A DNA stretch of 7,053 nucleotides from a bacterium (GCA_030630065.1 DAOVNU010000037.1:1-7053), one strand, 5' to 3'; positions 1-5,216 are shown, counted from the first letter of the stretch. Notes: generated by a model not told the origin, from the letters alone. Numbers and translations: made by a program.

Positions 1-315
1 TGTCATCTGTACAAATTAGGTTTTGTTGAAGCCATGGCAGAACATCAACTTGCTACCTTCAAAGCAGGAATAACCTTTGCGCGCACTGAAGGCATTATCA
101 GCGCTCCGGAACCTGACCATTGTCTCAAGGTAGCCATTGACGAAGCTCTTAAATGTCGGGAATCCAGAGAAGCAAAAACCATTCTTATCGCTCATAGTGG
201 ACACGGGCATGTGGATATGGCGGCTTATGATGCCTATCTATCAGGCAAACTAAAGGATTACGAGTATCCTAAAGAGAAAATAGAAGAAGCGCTGAAAAAA
301 TTGCCCAAGGTATAA
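1..315 (+). CDS. trpB2: TrpB2-type tryptophan synthase beta chain, C-terminal part (5' truncated by the window)
   Basis: The frame is open from the window edge, giving 104 residues up to TAA at 313-315. The internal ATG at position 34 is not the real start, because the reading frame and family similarity continue upstream of it. TrpB joins indole and serine to make tryptophan in the cytoplasm using pyridoxal phosphate. The text resembles the TrpB2 branch: an N-terminal stretch CHLYKLGFVEA, then FARTEGI followed by a P-E-x-x-H segment, an A-I-D-E-A-L helix, and SGHGHVDMAAYDAYLSGKL. In the last motif the serine is expected near the cofactor pyridine nitrogen, and GHGH-DMAAY is typical of TrpB2 rather than of the classical TrpA partner enzyme. 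The end looks complete. A terminator-like hairpin follows 53 bases downstream. No trpA is visible. The family is fairly certain; the TrpB2 branch is from recognised motifs. Confidence 0.86.
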   Translation, partial: CHLYKLGFVEAMAEHQLATFKAGITFARTEGIISAPEPDHCLKVAIDEALKCRESREAKTILIAHSGHGHVDMAAYDAYLSGKLKDYEYPKEKIEEALKKLPKV

Positions 316-368
316 ATTAACGCAGGCTAAAGACCTGGGGCTACCAGAAATTCCATACAATAAAATAA

Positions 369-402
369 AAATAGGGCGCGGGATTTCTCCAACGCCCTAT
401 TT
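369..402. terminator. Bidirectional intrinsic terminator between convergent genes
   Basis: A perfect 10-bp inverted repeat (AAATAGGGCG at 369-378 and CGCCCTATTT at 393-402) encloses a 14-base loop. On the plus strand it is followed by a T-rich tract ending in seven Ts (413-419). On the minus strand the stem is followed by TTATTTTATTG. It lies between the stop of trpB2 (315, rightward) and the stop of the lysine-rich small gene (427, leftward), so it can serve both. The plus-strand T-run starts several bases after the stem, so strength in that direction is uncertain. Confidence 0.72.
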
Positions 403-426
403 CCTTTTGCAATTTTTTTCGTATTT

Positions 427-555
427 CTATCTCTTCTTTTTCTTCTTTGCCACCTTTTTCTTTACTACTTTCTTCTTAGCTGTTTTCTTCTTCACTACCT
501 TCTTCTTCACTACTTTCTTCTTTGCCACTTTCTTCTTTGCCTTCTTCTTCGCCAT
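427..555 (-). CDS. 42-residue lysine-rich repeat protein (histone H1 tail-like)
   Basis: This small gene is easy to miss because it is low in complexity. From ATG at 553-555 it reads MAKKKAKKKVAKKKVV and continues as KKK plus two small residues (VA, VV, VV, TA, VV, VA), ending in KKKKKR and TAG at 427-429. About two thirds of the residues are lysine, and there are no acidic or aromatic residues. The start is supported by a strong Shine-Dalgarno site (AAGGAGG on the minus strand, 561-567, five bases before ATG) and a promoter-like TATAAT at 587-592. A shared terminator-like hairpin lies 24 bases past the stop. Such KKKxx pentapeptide repeats resemble C-terminal tails of bacterial H1-like proteins, so nucleic-acid binding or nucleoid compaction is a reasonable inference but is not shown. 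Coding status rests on the exact frame, ribosome site, promoter and terminator together. Confidence 0.82.
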   Translation of the reverse strand: MAKKKAKKKVAKKKVVKKKVVKKKTAKKKVVKKKVAKKKKKR

Positions 556-586
556 TTTCTCCTCCTTTTTTGCTTAACCTTTTTTC

Positions 587-615
587 ATTATACACCAGGT
601 TAATAAAAAGAGCAA
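587..615 (-). promoter_or_regulatory. Predicted sigma-70-type promoter of the lysine-rich gene
   Basis: On the minus strand a perfect TATAAT (587-592) is preceded, after a 17-base spacer, by TTGCTC (610-615), which matches the -35 consensus in its first three bases. The predicted transcription start near 580 leaves a leader of about 25 bases carrying the AAGGAGG site. The promoter lies in the 61-base gap after clpX, so the small gene can be expressed independently of it. Confidence 0.5.
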
Positions 616-616
616 A

Positions 617-1894
617 TTAACCTGTCCTCACAGATTTCAACCGATGCGATTTTTTAATCAATTTATTAAGATATTTTTTTAGTTCTTCTCCGGGATTTTT
701 CACAGTTGCTTCCGTAATTTTGACTTTTTTTATCTCTGTGGATGGTAATTTTTTCTCATAAATTAATAGTACCTTTTCAATGGCGCTGACTAAACCTCTG
801 GCCCCCGTCTTTTCCTGATAGGAAAGTTCCGCTAATTTGTGCAAGGCAGAACCTTCAAACTCTATTTCTATCCCGTAAGCCGCAAAATCTCTCTTCTTTC
901 CCAAAATTATCGGAGAGTTTGGATTCTTCAGGATGGCGTATAAATCTTCTACTTCCAATTCCTCAAACGTTGCTACAACCGGCAGCCGTGCAATAAACTC
1001 CGATTCAAAACCATATTCAATTAAATCCTCAGATTTTATTTCCTTCAAATATGCGAATTTCTTTTTTAGTGATGGCACATTAAAACCGATTCTGCTTTCG
1101 TTCAGTCGTTTTTTTACAATTTCCTCTAAACCGGAGAAAGCACCGCTGACGATGAACAGAATATCTTTTGTATTAATTTTTTCCTTTTTTATCTTCCCTG
1201 TTTTTCTCAGTTGCATTGCCGATTCCATCAATGCCACTGGGTCAAAAGGGGACTTTAAATCAACCTCCGTTTCCTCCATCAGTTTGAGGAGAGCACGTTG
1301 AACTCCACTTCTGGAGACATCAGGCCCTGTTGAAGAATATCCTCCGGCAAGTTTGTCAATTTCATCCAGATAAATTATTCCATATTGGGCACGGTTAATG
1401 TCGCCATCTGCCTCATCCACCAAATCCCTTACCAGATTTTCTACGTCACCGCCAACGTATCCGGTTTCGGAGAACTTGGTGCTATCCGCCTTTACAAACG
1501 GCACTCCGATTTTATCTGCAATCAGTTTAATGATGTAGGTTTTCCCCACTCCCGTAGGTCCAATCATAATAATATTGTTTTTTATTCTGCCCACCTCTTT
1601 TTGAACGCCTAATTTTATGCGATTAAAGTGGGTGCAAACCTTTGTGGCTAAAATTGCTTTTGCCTCCTCTTGTTTGATAATATACTGGTTGAGATATGAT
1701 TCCAATTCCTCAGGTTTCAAATCAAACTTGATTCCTTTGGGCTTTGTTTCCCTCTTTTCTTTCTCCTCGCCAATCACTTCTGCATCGGTTGCCGGTAAAG
1801 TCCCTATCCCCAGTTGGCCTCCGTACTTTTTCTGCATATAGTTCTGGAAAGTTAGAATATCTTTTTGAATTTTCTCCGGACTCGGTTCTACCAT
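617..1894 (-). CDS. ClpX-like AAA+ protein unfoldase lacking the N-terminal zinc domain
   Basis: 425 residues. The AAA+ core follows ClpX: Walker A GPTGVGKT (112-119), pore-1 loop GYVG (145-148), Walker B IIYLDEID (173-180), sensor 1 region around 243-253, arginine-finger segment FIARLPVVAT (300-309) and sensor 2 GAR (364-366). An IGF tripeptide (269-271) sits where ClpX docks on ClpP, so partnership with ClpP and ATP-driven unfolding of substrates in the cytoplasm is the likely role. Two features differ from standard ClpX. The N-terminal C4 zinc-binding domain is absent; residues 1-55 are a charged, probably flexible segment. The region between GVQRALLKL (197-205) and sensor 1 is about 11 residues longer and lacks the RKH pore-2 motif, reading FDPVALMESAMQLRKTGK (217-234). 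GAGGAGGTT (minus strand, 1905-1913) lies ten bases before the ATG and supports the start. I leave the symbol empty because it may be a ClpX-like subfamily rather than the housekeeping ClpX. HslU is less likely given the IGF loop. Confidence 0.9.
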   Translation of the reverse strand: MVEPSPEKIQKDILTFQNYMQKKYGGQLGIGTLPATDAEVIGEEKEKRETKPKGIKFDLKPEELESYLNQYIIKQEEAKAILATKVCTHFNRIKLGVQKEVGRIKNNIIMIGPTGVGKTYIIKLIADKIGVPFVKADSTKFSETGYVGGDVENLVRDLVDEADGDINRAQYGIIYLDEIDKLAGGYSSTGPDVSRSGVQRALLKLMEETEVDLKSPFDPVALMESAMQLRKTGKIKKEKINTKDILFIVSGAFSGLEEIVKKRLNESRIGFNVPSLKKKFAYLKEIKSEDLIEYGFESEFIARLPVVATFEELEVEDLYAILKNPNSPIILGKKRDFAAYGIEIEFEGSALHKLAELSYQEKTGARGLVSAIEKVLLIYEKKLPSTEIKKVKITEATVKNPGEELKKYLNKLIKKSHRLKSVRTG

Positions 1895-1920
1895 ATTTTA
1901 ATTCAACCTCCTCATTATTA

Positions 1921-1942
1921 TTATGCTATTAGATTAGCATAA
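1921..1942. promoter_or_regulatory. Palindrome at the start of the clpX-like transcript (possible operator)
   Basis: Perfect 8-bp inverted repeat TTATGCTA (1921-1928) and TAGCATAA (1935-1942) around a 6-base centre. It directly abuts the predicted minus-strand -10 box (1943-1948), so it spans the predicted transcription start of the clpX-like gene, a classic place for a repressor operator. It could instead form a weak, AT-rich hairpin in the leader. The regulator is unknown and none is encoded in the window. Confidence 0.42.
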
Positions 1943-1970
1943 ATTATAAAATGTGACAAAAAAGTGTCAT
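1943..1970 (-). promoter_or_regulatory. Predicted promoter of the clpX-like gene
   Basis: On the minus strand, ATGACA (1965-1970; five of six bases of TTGACA) and TATAAT (1943-1948; perfect) are separated by 16 bases. The predicted start lies near 1936, leaving a leader of about 40 bases with a good ribosome site. It is back-to-back with the thi4 promoter and overlaps it in the spacer. Confidence 0.55.
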
Positions 1971-1981
1971 TTTGATATAAT
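1953..1981 (+). promoter_or_regulatory. Predicted sigma-70-type promoter of the thi4 operon
   Basis: GTGACA (1953-1958; five of six bases of TTGACA), a 17-base spacer and a perfect TATAAT (1976-1981). The predicted start near 1988 gives a leader of only about 17 bases containing AAAGGAG (1992-1998), six bases before the thi4 ATG. That leaves no room for a TPP riboswitch, so control would have to act at the promoter. Confidence 0.65.
1954..1969. promoter_or_regulatory. Palindrome shared by both divergent -35 boxes
   Basis: TGACA (1954-1958), AAAAAG, TGTCA (1965-1969) form an inverted repeat. Its left half is most of the thi4 -35 box and its right half, read on the other strand, is most of the clpX-like -35 box. 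The symmetry may be simply two consensus-like -35 elements facing away from each other, or a regulator site that would switch both genes at once. Confidence 0.4.
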
Positions 1982-2004
1982 ACCTTTTAAGAAAGGAGAA
2001 ACAA

Positions 2005-2787
2005 ATGAAATTAGATGATATTCTAATCTCAAAAGCGATAGCGGAAGAGTTTATGAAGGATTTTCTTAAATTTATGGAGGTTGATGTAGCTATTGTCGGG
2101 GCAGGTCCGGCAGGAATTGTAACCGGTTATTACCTTGCCAGGAAGAAAAGGAAGGTTGCTATTTTTGAGAGAAAACTGAGCATCGGCGGAGGAATGTGGG
2201 GTGGGGGAATGATGTTTAATAAGATTGTTGTCCAGGAGAGTGCTACCTCTATCCTCAAAGAGTTTGGAGTGAACTTCCGGGAATACAAGAAAGGTTACTA
2301 CGTCAGCGATTCCATAGAAACAGTTTCTACGCTCACCTCTAAAGCGGTTAAAGCCGGAGCGAAAATCTTTAATCTTATCTCGGTTGAAGACGTAATGATG
2401 CGAAAAGAAAGGATAGCGGGATTGGTCCTGAATTGGAGCGCAGTAGAAATGGCAAAACTTCACATTGACCCCCTTACCATCAGGGCGAAATTTGTCGTTG
2501 ACAGCACCGGGCATTCGGCTGAAATTGCCAATATTATTGTGAGAAAAATCGGTAAAAAACTTTTTACGAAAACAGGGGATTTTTTGGGTGAGAAACCGAT
2601 GTGGGCTGATGTTGCCGAGAAATCTATTGTCGGCAACAGCAGGGAAATTTATCCCGGGGTCTATGTAGCCGGAATGGCGGCAAATGCGGTATTCGGCACC
2701 CCGCGGATGGGGCCAATATTTGGGGGAATGCTGTTGTCAGGGAAAAGAGTGGCGGAATTACTGCTTGCAAGATTAAAGAGTTCGTAG
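2005..2787 (+). CDS. thi4: Thi4 thiazole synthase, sulfide-dependent type
   Basis: 260 residues, the size of prokaryotic Thi4. The enzyme makes ADP-thiazole, the thiazole precursor of thiamine, from NAD, glycine and sulfide. A Rossmann dinucleotide site, VGAGPAG (31-37), is followed by FERK (54-57) and the glycine-rich GGGMWGGGMM (61-70). The catalytic stretch KLHIDP (151-156) carries His153 where yeast Thi4 has its sacrificial Cys205; Asp155 and His170 (in DSTGH) keep the 2- and 15-residue spacing of the iron ligands Asp207 and His222. The C-terminal motif TPRMGPIFGGMLLSGK (232-247) is intact. A histidine in place of the cysteine points to catalytic use of free sulfide rather than suicidal sulfur donation, as in methanogen enzymes. 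The start is fixed by AAAGGAG six bases upstream. The last two serine codons and the TAG stop lie in the outer arm of a repeat element (2777-2923). Some archaeal relatives were once annotated as ribose-1,5-bisphosphate isomerase; the residues here favour thiazole synthase. Confidence 0.93.
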   Translation: MKLDDILISKAIAEEFMKDFLKFMEVDVAIVGAGPAGIVTGYYLARKKRKVAIFERKLSIGGGMWGGGMMFNKIVVQESATSILKEFGVNFREYKKGYYVSDSIETVSTLTSKAVKAGAKIFNLISVEDVMMRKERIAGLVLNWSAVEMAKLHIDPLTIRAKFVVDSTGHSAEIANIIVRKIGKKLFTKTGDFLGEKPMWADVAEKSIVGNSREIYPGVYVAGMAANAVFGTPRMGPIFGGMLLSGKRVAELLLARLKSS

Positions 2788-2923
2788 TTCTTCCCTTGCG
2801 GCACGTTTGTTTGCCCCAGCGAGGCAAACTACACTCTGTGAATCCGCTCGCTCGTCTGCCTTTGGCAGACACCATGCCCTCTCGCAGATTCACAAGGCAC
2901 GCTGCAGGAAAACTCCAAACTCT
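2777..2923 (-). repeat. Structured ~145-bp repeat element, copy A
   Basis: One of two copies; the other is at 6793-6936. Read on the minus strand it has an imperfect outer stem (2777-2796 with 2907-2923) and a long arm 2885-2894 with 2837-2846. It then has hairpin 2854-2860/2864-2870 with a 3-base loop and hairpin 2809-2815/2823-2829 with loop TCGCTGG. Loop-side CTCGCT can pair with AGCGAG (minus-strand reading of 2818-2823 and 2847-2852). It is richer in G+C than the flanking genes. It begins inside the last thi4 codons and ends 16 bases before the chosen nadA start. Where arm bases do not match exactly, they give G-U pairs when the minus strand is the RNA and A-C when the plus strand is, so I assign the minus strand. 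It could be a dispersed palindromic repeat, a cis-acting leader in the gene-sense direction, or a small RNA. Confidence 0.8.
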
Positions 2924-2939
2924 ATGTTAAAGAATGATA

Positions 2940-3842
2940 ATGGAATTGATACAGAAAATAGAGGAGCTTAAAAGAAAGAGGAACGCCATTATTCTGGCAC
3001 ATAATTACCAGTCCTGTGAAGTGCAGGAGGTTGCCGATTATGTTGGCGACTCCCTGGAATTGAGTATCAAAGCGGCTCAAACGAAGGCGGATGTAATTTT
3101 ATTTTGCGGAGTAAGATTTATGGCTGAGACCGCCTCCATTCTTTCCCCGGAAAAAATAGTTCTGATGCCGGATAAAAATAGTGGTTGTCCTCTTGCCGAT
3201 ATGGTAGATAAAAAATCCTTGAAAAATTGGCAAAAAAAATATCCTGACAGCACTACGGTTGCCTATGTGAATACTACCGCTGCGGTAAAAGCGGAAAGCG
3301 ACATCTGCTGCACTTCTGCCAATGCCGATAAAGTAGTAAGTTCTCTTGATAACCCTCAGGTTCTTTTTGTTCCGGATAAGCATCTTGCCCATTGGACTGC
3401 CGAAAGAGTTCCGCATAAAAAGATTATTCCTTATCCGGGCTATTGTCCGGTGCATATGAAAATTTTAGCCGAGGATGTTCTAAGGATGAAAAAGAAATAT
3501 CCGGGAGCAGAGGTGATTGTTCATGCTGAATGTTCGCCATCGGTTATTGCATTATCCGACAGGGTATTATCCACGGGAGGAATGTGTAAATATGCAATGG
3601 CATCAAAGGCAAAAGAGTTCATTGTGGGAACAGAGGTTGGCATTATCCATCGTTTAAAGAAGGAGAATCCCGGCAAAGATTTTTATCCCGCAAACGAGTT
3701 TGCTGTCTGTTCGGATATGAAATTAATAACCCTGGAGAAAATAGTTACTTCCCTTTCTGAAATGAAGGATGAAGTGAAGGTTCCTGAGAAGATTAGAGAA
3801 AATGCCAGAAAACCGATCGAGAGAATGTTGGAAATTAATTAA
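2940..3842 (+). CDS. nadA: Quinolinate synthase NadA
   Basis: 300 residues from the ATG at 2940, matching the short NadA of thermophiles and archaea. NadA condenses iminoaspartate with dihydroxyacetone phosphate to quinolinate, the first ring compound of de novo NAD synthesis, using a [4Fe-4S] cluster. Visible marks are ILAHNYQ near the N-terminus (His21, Tyr23), SGCPLADM (Cys83), PGYCPVHMKI (Cys169), HAECSP (His195, Glu197) and FAVCSDMK (Cys257). The three cysteines have the roughly 86- and 88-residue spacing of the cluster ligands. ATG at 2934 would add two residues. I prefer 2940 because the family typically starts MELI-like and the only weak ribosome site, AAAGA (2929-2933), is six bases from it. 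There is no good Shine-Dalgarno sequence; repeat element A ends just upstream. nadA is downstream of thi4 and overlaps larE. No nadB or nadC is in the window. Confidence 0.95.
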   Translation: MELIQKIEELKRKRNAIILAHNYQSCEVQEVADYVGDSLELSIKAAQTKADVILFCGVRFMAETASILSPEKIVLMPDKNSGCPLADMVDKKSLKNWQKKYPDSTTVAYVNTTAAVKAESDICCTSANADKVVSSLDNPQVLFVPDKHLAHWTAERVPHKKIIPYPGYCPVHMKILAEDVLRMKKKYPGAEVIVHAECSPSVIALSDRVLSTGGMCKYAMASKAKEFIVGTEVGIIHRLKKENPGKDFYPANEFAVCSDMKLITLEKIVTSLSEMKDEVKVPEKIRENARKPIERMLEIN

Positions 3843-4617
3843 ATTACGGGAAATTCTAAAGAATCTGAAAAGGGTAGTCATTGCTTATTCCGGGGGTGTT
3901 GACAGTACCTTTTTGTTAAAGGTGGCGAAGGATATCCTGGGAAAGGAGAATGTTTTGGCGATAACTGCCGACTCGCCAATCCATCCCGACGAAGAGATTA
4001 AGAGTGCCAAAAAAATAGCAAAAAAAATTGGCGCACGTCATCTAATCATTAAAACCAAAGAACTAAAAAATTCTTTTTTTGTCCGGAATTCGCCAAAAAG
4101 ATGTTATTACTGTAAAAGGGAATTATTTACCAGATTAACTAAAATAGCCAAAAAGAAAAATCTATCTTTTATCCTTGATGGCACTAACAGTGATGATGCT
4201 GAAGATTTTCGACCCGGCACAAAAGCAGTTAAAGAATTCAAAATTAGAACTCCTTTAAAAGAAGCAAAATTGACCAAGAACGAGATTCGTATCTTATCAA
4301 AAAGAATGAATCTTCCTACCTGGAATAAGCCCTCTCTCACCTGTCTTGCTACCAGATTCCCTTACGGAATGAAAATAACCGAGAAAAATTTAGATAAAGT
4401 TTATCAGGCAGAAAAATTCTTGAAAAAATTTGGGATTCAACGGATAAGGGTGAGGCATCATAATCAGATTGCCCGAATTGAGGTCCTGACAGAAGATATG
4501 TCTAAGATATTAAAAGAGAGGAAGAAAATTGTTTCCCGGTTTAAAGGGTTGGGTTATCGCTACGTCGCTGTTGACTTAGAAGGATATCGCTCCGGCAGTA
4601 TGGATGAGGTCTTATGA
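3802..4617 (+). CDS. larE: LarE-family ATP-dependent sulfur transferase, three-cysteine type
   Basis: 271 residues of the PP-loop ATP pyrophosphatase superfamily. SGGVDS (30-35) binds ATP. KRCYYCK (99-105) supplies Cys101 and Cys104, DGTNSDD (126-132) follows, and PSLTCLATRFPYG (177-189) carries Cys181 at the place of the sacrificial cysteine of lactobacillar LarE. The end, DLEGYRSGSMDEV, is a LarE hallmark. LarE inserts sulfur into a pyridinium mononucleotide made from nicotinate adenine dinucleotide, for the nickel-pincer cofactor of lactate racemase and related enzymes. Members with three such cysteines are reported to hold a [4Fe-4S] cluster and may not be consumed; this is inferred here. 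ATG at 3802 overlaps nadA by 41 bases and has only a weak ribosome site. No ATG, GTG or TTG occurs in frame between it and SGGVDS, though homologues tend to begin around residue 10. The stop is 17 bases from the convergent lemA stop. LarB and LarC are not in the window, so another sulfuration target is possible. Confidence 0.9.
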   Translation: MPENRSRECWKLIKLREILKNLKRVVIAYSGGVDSTFLLKVAKDILGKENVLAITADSPIHPDEEIKSAKKIAKKIGARHLIIKTKELKNSFFVRNSPKRCYYCKRELFTRLTKIAKKKNLSFILDGTNSDDAEDFRPGTKAVKEFKIRTPLKEAKLTKNEIRILSKRMNLPTWNKPSLTCLATRFPYGMKITEKNLDKVYQAEKFLKKFGIQRIRVRHHNQIARIEVLTEDMSKILKERKKIVSRFKGLGYRYVAVDLEGYRSGSMDEVL

Positions 4618-4634
4618 AAGTAGAGGAATAATAT

Positions 4635-5216
4635 CTAAAATTTTACCTCAGGAACCGCAGTAGCTTTTTTCTCTGCCTCAAAGTAGGGAAGAGAAACAAG
4701 GTTTCTCTTCTTTGCAAAGAAACTGCCGAAGACCGTGCGGATATAAGCGTTGAAATCCCTGGCGGTTTGGTTGTATCTCATTCTTTCTACCGCAATTCTA
4801 TTCTCCGTTCCTTCCAGTTGTGCCTGCAGGGTTAAAAAATTCTCATTTGCCTTTAGGTTCGGATAATTCTCTGCCACCAAAAGTAATTTGGAAATGGTTC
4901 CTTCCAGCCCTCTGGCAGCGGCAATCTTTTCTTTTTTCGTTCCTGCTGCTCCCCACTGGCTGCGTAGTTTTGTTATCTCCGTAAAGAGTCCTTTCTCATG
5001 AGTGGCGTAACCTTTTACCGTACTTACAAGATTAGGAATAAGGTCTACTCTCCTCTGCAGAACCGTTTCCACCTGACTCCAGGCACCCTTGACTGTTTCA
5101 TCCATCCGTACCACTCTATTAACCCCGGAGATATACCAACCTGTCCCGATGATAACCAGGAACACAACAATTAAGACGGCTACCAACAGCCCCAAACCAA
5201 TTTTACCCTTTTTCAT
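4635..5216 (-). CDS. lemA: LemA family membrane protein
   Basis: 193 residues. A short basic N-terminus (MKKGK) leads into one hydrophobic segment (about 6-29), followed by a long helical domain expected outside the membrane. The LemA signature is clear: AWSQVETVLQRRVDLIPNLVSTVKGYATHE (45-74), ENYPNLKANENF (116-127), LEGTENRIAVERMRYNQTARDFN (134-156) and PYFEAE (177-182). The molecular role of LemA proteins is unsettled; they are commonly encoded beside TPM-domain proteins, as here, and may act together at the envelope. AAGGGGTG (minus strand, 5221-5228) lies just upstream of ATG and supports the start. It is the last gene of a leftward cassette, 37 bases after the TPM gene. Its 3' end contains a long hairpin-forming sequence (4685-4713). 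Confidence 0.95.
   Translation of the reverse strand: MKKGKIGLGLLVAVLIVVFLVIIGTGWYISGVNRVVRMDETVKGAWSQVETVLQRRVDLIPNLVSTVKGYATHEKGLFTEITKLRSQWGAAGTKKEKIAAARGLEGTISKLLLVAENYPNLKANENFLTLQAQLEGTENRIAVERMRYNQTARDFNAYIRTVFGSFFAKKRNLVSLPYFEAEKKATAVPEVKF
4685..4713 (+). terminator. Strong hairpin downstream of larE, inside lemA
   Basis: GAAGAGAAAC (4688-4697), loop AAG, GTTTCTCTTC (4701-4710) is a perfect 10-bp stem. On the plus strand it extends through two G-U pairs and an A-T pair to 4685/4713 and runs into TTTGC. It lies about 70 bases after the larE stop, antisense to codons for residues in the NLVSLPYF region of lemA. With only 17 bases between the two stops, it may end rightward larE transcription within the convergent gene. 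The following T-run is short, so terminator function is uncertain; an RNA-stability role is also possible. Confidence 0.38.

Noticed and set aside
933..1301. Plus-strand open frames antisense to the clpX-like gene, including 1385-1612 and 1617-1841
   Set aside because: They oppose an intact AAA+ coding frame with all of its motifs and have no Shine-Dalgarno sites.
2029..2514. 161-codon open frame antisense to thi4
   Set aside because: It lies wholly opposite the well-supported thi4 coding frame, has no recognisable motif or ribosome site, and its composition is that of a reverse-complement shadow.
2809..2870. Rho-independent terminator between thi4 and nadA
   Set aside because: The hairpins at 2809-2829 and 2854-2870 are not followed by T-runs on the plus strand, and they are part of the repeat element found again at 6793-6936.
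3099..3455. 118-codon open frame antisense to nadA
   Set aside because: It is a shadow of a conserved enzyme gene with no independent start signals or family resemblance.
4614..4631. Five-codon ATG-to-TAA frame overlapping the larE stop as ATGA
   Set aside because: It would encode only MKVEE. It might be a relic of a lost downstream gene or chance, and nothing supports it as a gene.
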